From NCBI GenBank assembly GCA_963720735.1, contig CAVRGL010000006.1, forward strand, positions 1-64,000: a stretch of 64,000 bases of DNA. Reading direction: 5' to 3'. Position 1 is the first letter of the stretch. The number at the start of each line of letters is the position of its first letter. The position numbers were made by a program, and so were the translations under genes. The notes under the pieces are model-generated. The model was not told where the DNA came from, searched no databases, and was given only the letters and a program-made list of their open reading frames with translations. This document shows, piece after piece, positions 7,908 through 15,702 of the stretch. Source of the stretch: JBBRHQ01 sp963720735 (GTDB lineage Bacteria; Actinomycetota; Thermoleophilia; Solirubrobacterales; 70-9).

Positions 7908-9386
7908 ATGTTCTATCTGCGCTACATCTGGTCTGAGCTTCGCCGGCGTCGCGGCCGAACCGTCTTCACCGCCCTTGGCCTCGGCGTCGGCGTTGGACTG
8001 GTGGTCACGGTCAGCGCGCTGTCGAGCGGGCTCGACCAGGCCCAATCGAAGGTCCTCGAGCCGTTGACCGGTGTCGGTACCGACATGTCGGTCACCCGGC
8101 CGATCCAGATCACCGGGTCGGGCCAGAACCAAAGCTTTGCCCCCGGCCAGGGTCCGCAGCTCTCCAAGAAGGAACAGCGCGAGCTGCGGCGCGAGAACGG
8201 CGGCGGCCAATTCGACCTCAACAACCTCGGCAATCCGGGCGAGCACTTCGAGACGACCACCTTCATGACCACCGACCTCAGCTTCCCGACCAAGGAGGCC
8301 AAGAAGGTCGATGCCATCCAGGGCGTCGCCGCAAGCTCGGGTGGGCTGACACTGAACATGATCCACCTCTCAGGAACGGTCCCCAGCAGCTCCAGCCAGT
8401 CACAGGGCGGATTCGGCGCGCCTCCGGGCGGTGCCGGCGGTCCGGGAGGGAATGTCAACTTCCAGCCGATCACGGTCTCGGGGGTCGACACCGCCCATTC
8501 CGCCATCGGCCTGATCACCCCGCGTCAGATCACCAAAGGCGACTACTTGGGCAGGGGCCAGGTCCATCAGGCGGTGCTCTCCCAGACCTACGCCGACCAG
8601 GAGAACCTTTCCGTCGGCGATCACGTCAAGGTGGGCGATAAGAAGTTCAAGGTGGTCGGCGTCTCAGCGGCGCCGCTCGGCGGAACCTCATCGGACATCT
8701 ACGTCCCGCTCAAGGTGCTGCAGAAGCTCTCTGATCGCCAGGGCCGAATCAACACGCTCCAGGTGCGGGCGACCAGCTCTGATCAGGTCGCCTCGGTGGC
8801 CAGCGCCATCAAGCAGACCTTCAACGGCTCGCAGACGACGACCTCCGCCGACCTGGCCAAGCGCGTTTCCGGCTCCTTGGTCGATGCCAAGAACCTCTCC
8901 TCGAAGCTCGGAACCGCTCTGGCCGTCGTCGCTCTGATCGCGGCCTTCTTGATCGCCAGCCTGCTGACCCTGGCCTCGGTCAACAAGCGCACGCGCGAGA
9001 TCGGAACGCTCAAGGCTGTCGGATGGCGTCAGTGGCTGGTCGTGCGCCAGATCAGTGGTGAGTCGATCGCTCAGGGCCTGCTTGGTGGCGCGGTCGGCGC
9101 GGCGCTGGGGATCGCCGGCGCGCTTGTGATCGATGCCCTCGGAATCACCCTGAAGGCGACCGTGGCCTCGCAGTCGAGCGGGTTTGGGCCGCCCGGCGGT
9201 GGCCCGTTCGGCCAGGGCCAGGTCACGTCCGGAGCGAGCTCGGTGGCTTTGAACGCTTCCCTCCACGCCGGGATCTTGCTCCTGGCCATGGCCCTGGCCA
9301 TCTTGGGCGGCCTCGTTGCTGGAGCCGTCGGCGGCGCCCGAGCAGCGCGCATGCGCCCGGCCGAAGCCCTGAGGAGCGTCGAGTGA
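7908..9386 (+). CDS. MacB/FtsX-type ABC transporter permease
   Basis: The 492-residue protein has one N-terminal membrane helix (TVFTALGLGVGVGLVVTV), a large extracytoplasmic domain with Gly/Pro/Gln-rich insertions, and three C-terminal helices in the FtsX arrangement, including ASVNKRTREIGTLKAVGW, the segment that couples to the ATPase. Such permeases work by mechanotransmission, moving lipids, peptides or lipoproteins out of the membrane rather than through a channel. The ATPase gene overlaps its stop by four bases (GTGA). A regulatory array upstream links it to the preceding two-component system. Substrate unknown; a peptide or antibiotic efflux role is plausible. Confidence 0.9.
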   Translation: MFYLRYIWSELRRRRGRTVFTALGLGVGVGLVVTVSALSSGLDQAQSKVLEPLTGVGTDMSVTRPIQITGSGQNQSFAPGQGPQLSKKEQRELRRENGGGQFDLNNLGNPGEHFETTTFMTTDLSFPTKEAKKVDAIQGVAASSGGLTLNMIHLSGTVPSSSSQSQGGFGAPPGGAGGPGGNVNFQPITVSGVDTAHSAIGLITPRQITKGDYLGRGQVHQAVLSQTYADQENLSVGDHVKVGDKKFKVVGVSAAPLGGTSSDIYVPLKVLQKLSDRQGRINTLQVRATSSDQVASVASAIKQTFNGSQTTTSADLAKRVSGSLVDAKNLSSKLGTALAVVALIAAFLIASLLTLASVNKRTREIGTLKAVGWRQWLVVRQISGESIAQGLLGGAVGAALGIAGALVIDALGITLKATVASQSSGFGPPGGGPFGQGQVTSGASSVALNASLHAGILLLAMALAILGGLVAGAVGGARAARMRPAEALRSVE

Positions 9387-10180
9387 CCAAGAGACAACCG
9401 ACAAAGGAAACGACAGTGGATCTGACCGAAGTCAAGGCGAACGACGGGCACGACCCGAGCCTCTACGAGCTGCGTGGGGTGGTGAAGAGCTATGGCACGG
9501 CCGAGGCCACCGTCCGGGCCGTCGACGGCATCGACCTGACCATCGTCAAAGGTGAGTTCGTCGTCATCGCCGGCCCCTCGGGCTCGGGCAAGTCAACGTT
9601 GCTCCAGCTGCTCGGCGCCCTCGATCGGCCTACCGCAGGCACGGTCAGCTTTGAAGGCCGCGATCTCGGCCGCCTCCCCGATGTCGGCCTGGCCGAGCTG
9701 CGCCTGCGCACACTCGGCTTCATCTTCCAGCAGTTCAACCTGATCCCGACGCTGACCGCCCGCGAGAACGTCGAGGTCGCCCTGGCCCCGGCCAGGCTCG
9801 AGGCCACTGCGCGCACTCAGCGGGCCGGCGAGCTGCTTGAGCGCGTCAGCCTCGGCGCGCGCGCCGACCACCTACCCTCTCAGCTCTCCGGCGGGGAGCA
9901 GCAACGAGTGGCGATAGCCCGCGCTCTAGCCAACGAGCCCGAGGTCCTGCTGGCGGACGAGCCGACCGGGAACCTCGACTCCAAGACCGGCGACGCCATC
10001 CTCGCCCTCCTCTATTCACTGTGGGAGGAGACGGGGCTAACGGTGGTTCTGATCACCCACGATCCGGCCATAGCGGGCACGGCGCCACGGGTCTTGCGCC
10101 TCGCCGATGGACGCGTCCTAACCGAGGAGCTGCCCCCTGCCGACACGGCCCCCGACCTGGCCTCGGCCGGGGAGCGATGA
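9383..10180 (+). CDS. LolD/MacB-type ABC transporter ATPase
   Basis: The GTG start overlaps the permease stop (GTGA). The product of 265 residues carries Walker A GPSGSGKST, the Q loop FQQFNLIPTLTARENV, signature LSGGEQQRVAIARAL, Walker B VLLADEPTGNLDS and the H loop LITHDP, in the spacing of the LolD/MacB subfamily. It powers the permease encoded just upstream; two copies with two permeases would form the complex. A second in-frame GTG about 11 codons in is a possible alternative start because the first 25 residues are poorly ordered. The stop overlaps the next gene by ATGA. Confidence 0.93.
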   Translation: MTKRQPTKETTVDLTEVKANDGHDPSLYELRGVVKSYGTAEATVRAVDGIDLTIVKGEFVVIAGPSGSGKSTLLQLLGALDRPTAGTVSFEGRDLGRLPDVGLAELRLRTLGFIFQQFNLIPTLTARENVEVALAPARLEATARTQRAGELLERVSLGARADHLPSQLSGGEQQRVAIARALANEPEVLLADEPTGNLDSKTGDAILALLYSLWEETGLTVVLITHDPAIAGTAPRVLRLADGRVLTEELPPADTAPDLASAGER

Positions 10181-10512
10181 ACGCCAAGCGAAAGGTCCTT
10201 GCGCTGGCAATGGCGATGGCCATGTTGGCCGTCGCCGGCTGCGGCGGGTCTGGCGACGGAAGCACCAGCTCGACCGTCGATGTCGCGTCCCTGCAGCAGT
10301 TCCAATCGTGCCTCAGCGAGCATGGAGTGCAGCTGCCACAAGGTGGTCCGCCGCCGAGCGGCCCGCCCAGCGGCGGCCAGCCGCCGAGCGGCGGCTTCCC
10401 CGGCCAGGGACAGGCTCCGAGTAAGAAGATGCAGCAGGCGATGCAAGCCTGTCAGCAGTACGCGCCGCAGGGCCCGTCGGGCGGATTTCCCGGAGCACCA
10501 CCTAGCCAGTAA
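10177..10512 (+). CDS. Small Pro/Gly-rich lipoprotein of the ABC operon
   Basis: The ATG overlaps the ATPase stop (ATGA). The 111-residue product has a lipoprotein signal with lipobox LAVAGC, then two Cys-containing helical segments (LQQFQSCLSEHG and MQQAMQACQQYAP) separated by a stretch of repeated PPSGG/PSGQ units. Translational coupling makes it part of the exporter. It could be an extracytoplasmic accessory, an adaptor, or the exported cargo. The two lone cysteines could form a disulfide. I know no named family for it. Confidence 0.75.
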   Translation: MNAKRKVLALAMAMAMLAVAGCGGSGDGSTSSTVDVASLQQFQSCLSEHGVQLPQGGPPPSGPPSGGQPPSGGFPGQGQAPSKKMQQAMQACQQYAPQGPSGGFPGAPPSQ

Positions 10513-10625
10513 AGGCAGGAAGGGATCACCCCGTGTCGATTTCCCATCGATGGGTCTCAAGGTTTGGAGTCTTGGCTGCACAAGCAGAACCGGTCTCAGA
10601 CGTTCATGACTGGAGACACTTGGAA

Positions 10626-10759
10626 AAACTGGCGCAAATCAAGGCGCACGAGAACCGCGAAAGTGCCGATTTGCAGGCATAAAGAGGGAGTTCGGGGCGA
10701 TCTCGAAAACCGTTGTGGGCCTTAGGGTCTACCGTGGGTTCGAATCCCACCCCCTCCGC
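10626..10759 (+). repeat. tRNA-Ser(CGA) 3'-half repeat unit, copy B (type I)
   Basis: The upstream block reads K-L-A-Q-I-K-A-H-E-N-R-E-S-A-D-L-Q-A and ends in TAA. The tRNA-like part (about 10698-10759) is identical to copies A and D from CTCGAAA to the acceptor strand. The unit lies between the exporter operon and the proton-ATPase operon, which converge on it. Confidence 0.85.
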
Positions 10760-10851
10760 CTCAAGAAGGCTGCGAAGCCGCCTTTGAGTTGTTGATCTAC
10801 GAGCCCGCCGTCATGGCGAAGGCGCTTGATCGTTCGACCGCTGCTCCGCGG
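10760..10851 (+). repeat. Conserved downstream block, copy 1 of 3
   Basis: Directly follows the tRNA-like end. It begins CTCAAGAAGGCTGCGAAGCC and continues with TTTGAGTTGTTGATC and CCCGCCGTCATGGCGAAGG. The same block follows copy G at 38415-38510, and its second part recurs at 25619-25690 without a tRNA-like end. In one frame all three read as F-(E/K)-L-L-I then A-V-M-A-K-A-L, which may be a decayed coding segment. Confidence 0.7.
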
Positions 10852-10916
10852 AGTCCTTGGCTATCGCCAACCGTCCGCCTCCTTCCTTCCGATGACGGTT
10901 CCCAAGGTTGGCCTCA

Positions 10917-13373
10917 CTACCGGCTCGCGGGCTCCAGCCACGCGTAGGCCCACAGCTTGACCTGGTCGAGCAGCAGGATCCAGATGATCGCGTAGCCCCA
11001 AGCGAGGGCCGCCAGTTTCCAACTGAGCGGGTGCATGAGCAAACCGGAAACGGCGATCAGGGTGGCGAGAACCTGGGTGCCGACCACGGCGATCAGCAGC
11101 ACCCAGGCGGGTCGGTGGGACCATAGCCGGCCGCGGGTGCGGGCCACGAACAGGGTCAGGTGTCCCGCCACCGACAGCTTCAGATACATCAGGGTCTGGG
11201 CTTCGGCGTGGCTCACCCCGAGCGGGCCGATCGCGATGCCGACCAGGGAGAAGGACTCGACCACCCCGGCGAGCCCAAGCAGGGTGGCGATGCTCAGCAC
11301 CTCGCGCAGGTCCCAGCGCTCCGGGCGGGGCGAGGGCACGACGCGATCGTAGGCGATGGTCAGGATCGCCGCGTCGTTGAGCATCGCCAGCAGGACGATC
11401 TGGATCGGCGTCACCGGGAAGAAGTCGAAGGCGAGGATGGAGAGAGTGACGAAGAGAACGATTCGGATCGTCTCGGTGATCCGGTAGATCGCGTAGTTGG
11501 TCATCCGCCGGAACACCTCGCGGGCGCGGTGGATCGCCTCGACGATCACCGAGAGTCCGGGCGCCAGCAGCACGATGTCGGCCGCCGCCCGGGCCGCGTC
11601 GGTGGCTCCGGAGACGGCAATGCCGGCGTCGGCGCGACTCAGGGCCGGGGCGTCGTTGACGCCGTCGCCGGTCATGCCGACGATGTGGCCGCCGGCCTGC
11701 AGCGCGGCGACGATCCGGTACTTGTCCTCGGGCACGACCTGGGCGAAGCCGTCGGCCTCTTCGACCGACTCGATCAGGGCCTTGCCCTCGAGCCGCTCGA
11801 TCACGCCCGACTCGAGCACCTCCTCCCCCATCCCGACCTCAGCGGCGATCTCGCGGGCGATCTCGACCCGGTCCCCGGTGACCATCTTTATCTCCAGCCC
11901 GAGCGCCCGCGCCTGCTCCAGCGTCTGGCGCGAGTCCTCGCGTGGGGGGTCGGCGATCGCCAGCACGCCGATCAGCCGCCAATCGCCCTCCTCGGCCCGG
12001 GCCACGGCAAGCGCCCGTTGGCCCTTGCGGGCAAAGTCCGCGGTTGCCGCGGAGACTCGATCGGCTCCTGTGGCCGCCTCGCCGGCGAGCTCCAGGATCG
12101 CCTGCACAGCGCCCTTCGCGACCTTATACTCGGCGCCGCCCGACTTGCGAACGAGCGCCTCGGCGCGCTTGCGGTCAGCGTCGAAGGGCTCGAAGTCGAG
12201 CACCTCGCAGTCCTCGACCGGCCCGCCCAGCGCCTCCAGAATCGCGGCATCGATCGGGTCGCGACCGCCCTGCTCGACGGTCAGCGCCGCATCACGCAGG
12301 ACCTGGTCGCGACGGGCCCCCTCTCCAACAACTGCGACATCGGCGATCGCCAGCTCGTTTCGGGTGATCGTCCCGGTCTTGTCGGCGCAGAGCACGTCGA
12401 CGCCCGACATCTCCTCGACCACAGGCAGATGGCTGACGACCGCCTGGCGTTTGGCCAGATCGCGAGCGCCCACCGCCATCGTCACCGAGAGCACCGCGGG
12501 CAGCGCCACCGGGATCGAGGCGATCGTCACCACCAGCGCGAACTCGAGCGTCGTCGCCAGGCTGTGTCCACGCAACAGGGAGACGACGACGATCACCATG
12601 ACCAGGGTCATCGCGATCGCGATCAGATACCTGCCGATCGAGTAGATCGCCACCTGGAAATGGCTCGGCGGGCTCTCCTCGCCAGTTAGCGCGGCGGTGC
12701 GGCCGAACTCGGTCGCCGCAGCGGTGGCGAGCACCCGCGCCGTCGGCGCCCCGCGTGAGACGACGGTGCCCGAGTAGACGTCCTCGCCGGGCCCTTTGGC
12801 GACGGGCAGCGACTCTCCCGTCAGCGCTGACTCGTCGGCGTCCACGGTGCCCGCGACGATCCGCGCGTCGGCCGGGATCACATCGCCGCGCTCGACCATC
12901 AACAGATCGCCCGGGACGATCTGCTCGGCGCCGATCGTCTGCCACTCACCGTCGCGCTTGACCCGCCCCTGCTTTGCGAGCTGCTCCTTCAGCGCGGCGA
13001 TAGCGTTGGCTGCCTGGTGCTCCTCCCAGAACCCAACCAGCCCGTTCAGCAGCAGCAGCGCGAGAATGATCCCGAAGTCCGGCCAGCGCGCCGTCACCGC
13101 GGTGAGAACCAAGGCTACCTCGATCATCCAGGGGATCGGCGCCCAGAAGTGGGAGAGGAGCTCGAGCAGCACGCTGCGCTCATGCTCGACCAGAGCGTTG
13201 GGCCCATAGCGTCCGAGCCGCGCGGTGGCCTCACCACCGCTCAGCCCCGTTTCGGTGCTGAGCCGCTCGTCGGCGCGGCGGTCCTCCTCACTGCGCTGGT
13301 CCTGGACGCCGTGAGCGGGAGCATCCGGCGCGGCGACGGCACCAGACCCTGAGGCGTCGCGTCGCAGCTTCAC
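10917..13373 (-). CDS. P-type (type IIIA) proton-exporting ATPase
   Basis: The 818-residue protein shows the P-type ATPase order: TGES actuator motif at 185-188, phosphorylation site D331 in CADKTGTITRNEL, and the hinge motif GMTGDGVNDAPAL, with about ten membrane helices. The short N-terminus and the sequence around the membrane sites resemble plasma-membrane H+-ATPases of plants, fungi and archaea rather than metal or Ca pumps. It should export protons at the cost of ATP. The GTG start overlaps the stop of the acetate kinase gene (GTGA), making it the last gene of a four-gene operon that also makes acetyl phosphate and ATP. Divalent metal transport is a less likely alternative. Confidence 0.9.
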   Translation of the reverse strand: MKLRRDASGSGAVAAPDAPAHGVQDQRSEEDRRADERLSTETGLSGGEATARLGRYGPNALVEHERSVLLELLSHFWAPIPWMIEVALVLTAVTARWPDFGIILALLLLNGLVGFWEEHQAANAIAALKEQLAKQGRVKRDGEWQTIGAEQIVPGDLLMVERGDVIPADARIVAGTVDADESALTGESLPVAKGPGEDVYSGTVVSRGAPTARVLATAAATEFGRTAALTGEESPPSHFQVAIYSIGRYLIAIAMTLVMVIVVVSLLRGHSLATTLEFALVVTIASIPVALPAVLSVTMAVGARDLAKRQAVVSHLPVVEEMSGVDVLCADKTGTITRNELAIADVAVVGEGARRDQVLRDAALTVEQGGRDPIDAAILEALGGPVEDCEVLDFEPFDADRKRAEALVRKSGGAEYKVAKGAVQAILELAGEAATGADRVSAATADFARKGQRALAVARAEEGDWRLIGVLAIADPPREDSRQTLEQARALGLEIKMVTGDRVEIAREIAAEVGMGEEVLESGVIERLEGKALIESVEEADGFAQVVPEDKYRIVAALQAGGHIVGMTGDGVNDAPALSRADAGIAVSGATDAARAAADIVLLAPGLSVIVEAIHRAREVFRRMTNYAIYRITETIRIVLFVTLSILAFDFFPVTPIQIVLLAMLNDAAILTIAYDRVVPSPRPERWDLREVLSIATLLGLAGVVESFSLVGIAIGPLGVSHAEAQTLMYLKLSVAGHLTLFVARTRGRLWSHRPAWVLLIAVVGTQVLATLIAVSGLLMHPLSWKLAALAWGYAIIWILLLDQVKLWAYAWLEPASR

Positions 13374-14446
13374 CCCGGCGTCTCCACCCCCAGCAGCTCA
13401 CGGGCGGCCCTGGCGGCGATCAGCTCCTCGCGGGCACGGACCACCAGCGCCCGCACCGCTGAGAGGTCGGTGGCGATGTCGCGGTCCCCCTCGGCGACGG
13501 AGTTTCGGTCCGGGTCCAGATGGAGACCGAGAAAAGCCAGCCGCTCGCAGACCCGCTCGCGAGTCGCGGCCGAGCCCTCGCCGATGCCAGCGGTAAAGAC
13601 GAGCGCGTCGATGCCGCCGGCGGAGCAGGCCATGGCCGAAACCGCGGCGGCCACCCGGTGCGCGAAGACCTCGGTCGCGAGCGTCGCGTCGTCCTCGCCG
13701 CGCGCCACAGCCCGCTCGATCTCGCGCATGTCGCCGGAGCCGCCGGCCAGGCCCCTCAAACCAGAATCGAAGTTGAGCGCCCGCTCCAGGCCCTCGCCGC
13801 CCAGCCCGCGCTCCCGCATCAAATACACCAGCGCGCCGGGGTCGACGGAGCCCGAGCGGGTCGCCATCGGCACCCCCTCCAAAGGGCTGAAGCCCATCGT
13901 GTTGTCGACCGAGCGCCCGTCGCGCACGGCGCTGACCGAACAGCCGCCTCCGAGGTGGCAGACGACGAGCCGCAGGCCCTCGACCGGGCGGCCGAGAAGC
14001 GCGGGGGCCCGCTGCGTCGACCAGGCGACGGAGAGCCCGTGGAAGCCATAGCGGCGCACGCCCCACTCCTCGCGCCAGCGGCGCGGCACCGGGTAGACGG
14101 CAGCCTCGGGAGGGATCGTCGCGTGAAAGCCGGTATCGAACACCGCGACCTCCGGCACTCCAGGAAGCGCTGCTCGCGTCCGATCGATCGCCGCCAGGCA
14201 GGGCGCGTTGTGCAGAGGCGCCAGCGGCTCGGTCGCGAAGATCTGCTCGTGCACGGTGGCGTCGACCAGGACCGGGTCGCGGAATCGCGGGCCGCCGTGG
14301 ACGACTCGGTGGGCGACCGCGGCGACCCGGTCGGGGTCCACGGACTTGATGTCCTCGATCCGTTCGCTGCGCTCGCTCGCATCGACGAGGTGCAGCTTGA
14401 GGGTCATCGAGCCGGCGTTGACGACGAGTATCTCCCCCGATCTCAC
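13370..14446 (-). CDS. ackA: Acetate kinase
   Basis: The GTG at 14446 overlaps the TGA of the glycosyltransferase gene. The 358-residue product has acetokinase motifs: VVNAGSMTLK near the N-terminus, HRVVHGG, FDTGFHATIP, VCHLGGGCSV, and FTAGIGEGS near the C-terminus. It interconverts acetyl phosphate plus ADP with acetate plus ATP. With the phosphoketolase encoded two genes upstream it would turn sugar phosphates into acetate and ATP. It is shorter than the usual 400 or so residues, and the usual NAGSSS is NAGSMT, but the key motifs are present. All junctions in this operon are 4-base GTGA overlaps. Confidence 0.9.
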   Translation of the reverse strand: MRSGEILVVNAGSMTLKLHLVDASERSERIEDIKSVDPDRVAAVAHRVVHGGPRFRDPVLVDATVHEQIFATEPLAPLHNAPCLAAIDRTRAALPGVPEVAVFDTGFHATIPPEAAVYPVPRRWREEWGVRRYGFHGLSVAWSTQRAPALLGRPVEGLRLVVCHLGGGCSVSAVRDGRSVDNTMGFSPLEGVPMATRSGSVDPGALVYLMRERGLGGEGLERALNFDSGLRGLAGGSGDMREIERAVARGEDDATLATEVFAHRVAAAVSAMACSAGGIDALVFTAGIGEGSAATRERVCERLAFLGLHLDPDRNSVAEGDRDIATDLSAVRALVVRAREELIAARAARELLGVETPG

Positions 14447-15702
14447 CCGACCATTTCCCGCAAGACGGCGAGATGGTCGCGTAGCAGCCGTGGCAACAGG
14501 AACCGCTCGCGTACAGCCTCGGCCCCCGCGGCGCCCATCTCCCCGGCCCGCAGCGGATCCTCGAGCAACTCGACCGTTCGCGTCGCAAACTCCTCGACCG
14601 ACTCCGCCAGATAGCCGCCGACGCCGTCCTGCAACTGCTCCGGGATGCCCCCGGCCCGCCCGGCCACCATCGCCGTGCCCTTCCAAAGAGTCTCGGATAC
14701 GACCAGCCCGAACCCCTCGCGGATGCTCTTCTGGATCGCCACGTCGGCGACCAGCTGGAAGGCGTTTACCTCGTGGGCGGCGACGCCCATCTGGTCGGTG
14801 AACAGGAAGCAGGATGGCTCGCCCGCGGTCTCGCTCTCGATCTGCTCGTAGATCCGCCAACCCTCGGGGTCGTCGGTAGCCATCGATCCGACCAGGGCCA
14901 GCTGCAGGTCGGGAAAGGTCTCGCGGACACGTCGCCATACCTCGACCACGCCTAGAGGGTCCTTCCAGGGATCGAAGCGGGAGACCTGCAGCAGCAGCGG
15001 GCGGGCGAGGTCGACACCCAGCGCGGCCACCGTCTGGCGCGCCAGATAGTCGGGCAGCCGCTGGTTTTTGGAGCCGATCGGGTCGATTGCGGGCAGCAGG
15101 ATCGAGGTCGGCGTTGCCAGGTCCGGGGGTACGAACGACTCCAGCGTGAAGATCGCGCGGTCGTGGCGCTCGAGGTAGGGGCGCAGGAACTCCCAGACCG
15201 GCCGGTGCGGGGCGGAGGAGTCGATGTGGCAGCGCCAGACCCAGCGCTTGGCGAGCTCGGGGGCGAAGCTGCGGATCGCCGCAGGCTGCGGGTCGTGGAC
15301 GACGATCGCGTCCCACTCGCCCGCGAGGGCCGCGGCGTTGGCCTCGTTGTGGCTCAGGTACTCGGAGCATTCGGTCTCGCTCAGCGCGACCTCCATCCCC
15401 TGCAGCCCGTTGTGGATCCGCTTGGTGATCTCGAAGAAACGGGGGTCGCCGGCGATCACCCGCCACTCCGCCTCGATGCCGAGGTCGCGCTCCAGCGGGA
15501 CGAGCGAGGCGAGTAGCTCGGCGACGCCACCGCCGGTCGCGGTCGCGCTCAGCTCGAGGACTCGCAAACCGCGCAGCGCCTCGCCGATCTCCCGCACCTC
15601 GGAGACGAGCTCGTCGCCAACCAGTTCGCGGTAGCTCTCCAGCGCCGCCCGCTTCAGGCTGACCCGGCGGGGGCTGGACCTCGAGCCGTGCGCCGGGCTC
15701 AC
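14443..15702 (-). CDS. treT: TreT-like GT4 glycosyltransferase (trehalose synthase)
   Basis: I chose the GTG at 15702, which overlaps the phosphoketolase stop; the frame remains open upstream but that part is antisense to the phosphoketolase gene. The 419-residue protein has two Rossmann halves. The N-terminal half contains the TreT-type stretch EWRVIAGDPRFFEITKRIHN; the C-terminal half has the GT4 donor-site segments LQVSRFDPWKDP and SIREGFGLVVSETLWKG. TreT enzymes join a nucleotide-sugar glucose and glucose to make trehalose. Its place between phosphoketolase and acetate kinase suggests a stress or carbon-storage link. A different GT4 acceptor cannot be excluded. Confidence 0.82.
   Translation of the reverse strand: MSPAHGSRSSPRRVSLKRAALESYRELVGDELVSEVREIGEALRGLRVLELSATATGGGVAELLASLVPLERDLGIEAEWRVIAGDPRFFEITKRIHNGLQGMEVALSETECSEYLSHNEANAAALAGEWDAIVVHDPQPAAIRSFAPELAKRWVWRCHIDSSAPHRPVWEFLRPYLERHDRAIFTLESFVPPDLATPTSILLPAIDPIGSKNQRLPDYLARQTVAALGVDLARPLLLQVSRFDPWKDPLGVVEVWRRVRETFPDLQLALVGSMATDDPEGWRIYEQIESETAGEPSCFLFTDQMGVAAHEVNAFQLVADVAIQKSIREGFGLVVSETLWKGTAMVAGRAGGIPEQLQDGVGGYLAESVEEFATRTVELLEDPLRAGEMGAAGAEAVRERFLLPRLLRDHLAVLREMVG

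Noticed and set aside
10869..10900. AACCGTC...GACGGTT hairpin as terminator of the proton-ATPase operon
   Set aside because: Seven pairs around an 18-base loop with no U tract is too weak to call.
11160..12689. Long plus-strand open frame of about 500 codons
   Set aside because: It is antisense to the proton-ATPase gene, whose motifs are unmistakable. Long antisense frames are usual in high-GC DNA.
14447..15698. An N-terminal extension of the acetate kinase frame far upstream
   Set aside because: The frame is open but overlaps the TreT-like gene antiphase, and kinase homology begins at the GTG at 14446.
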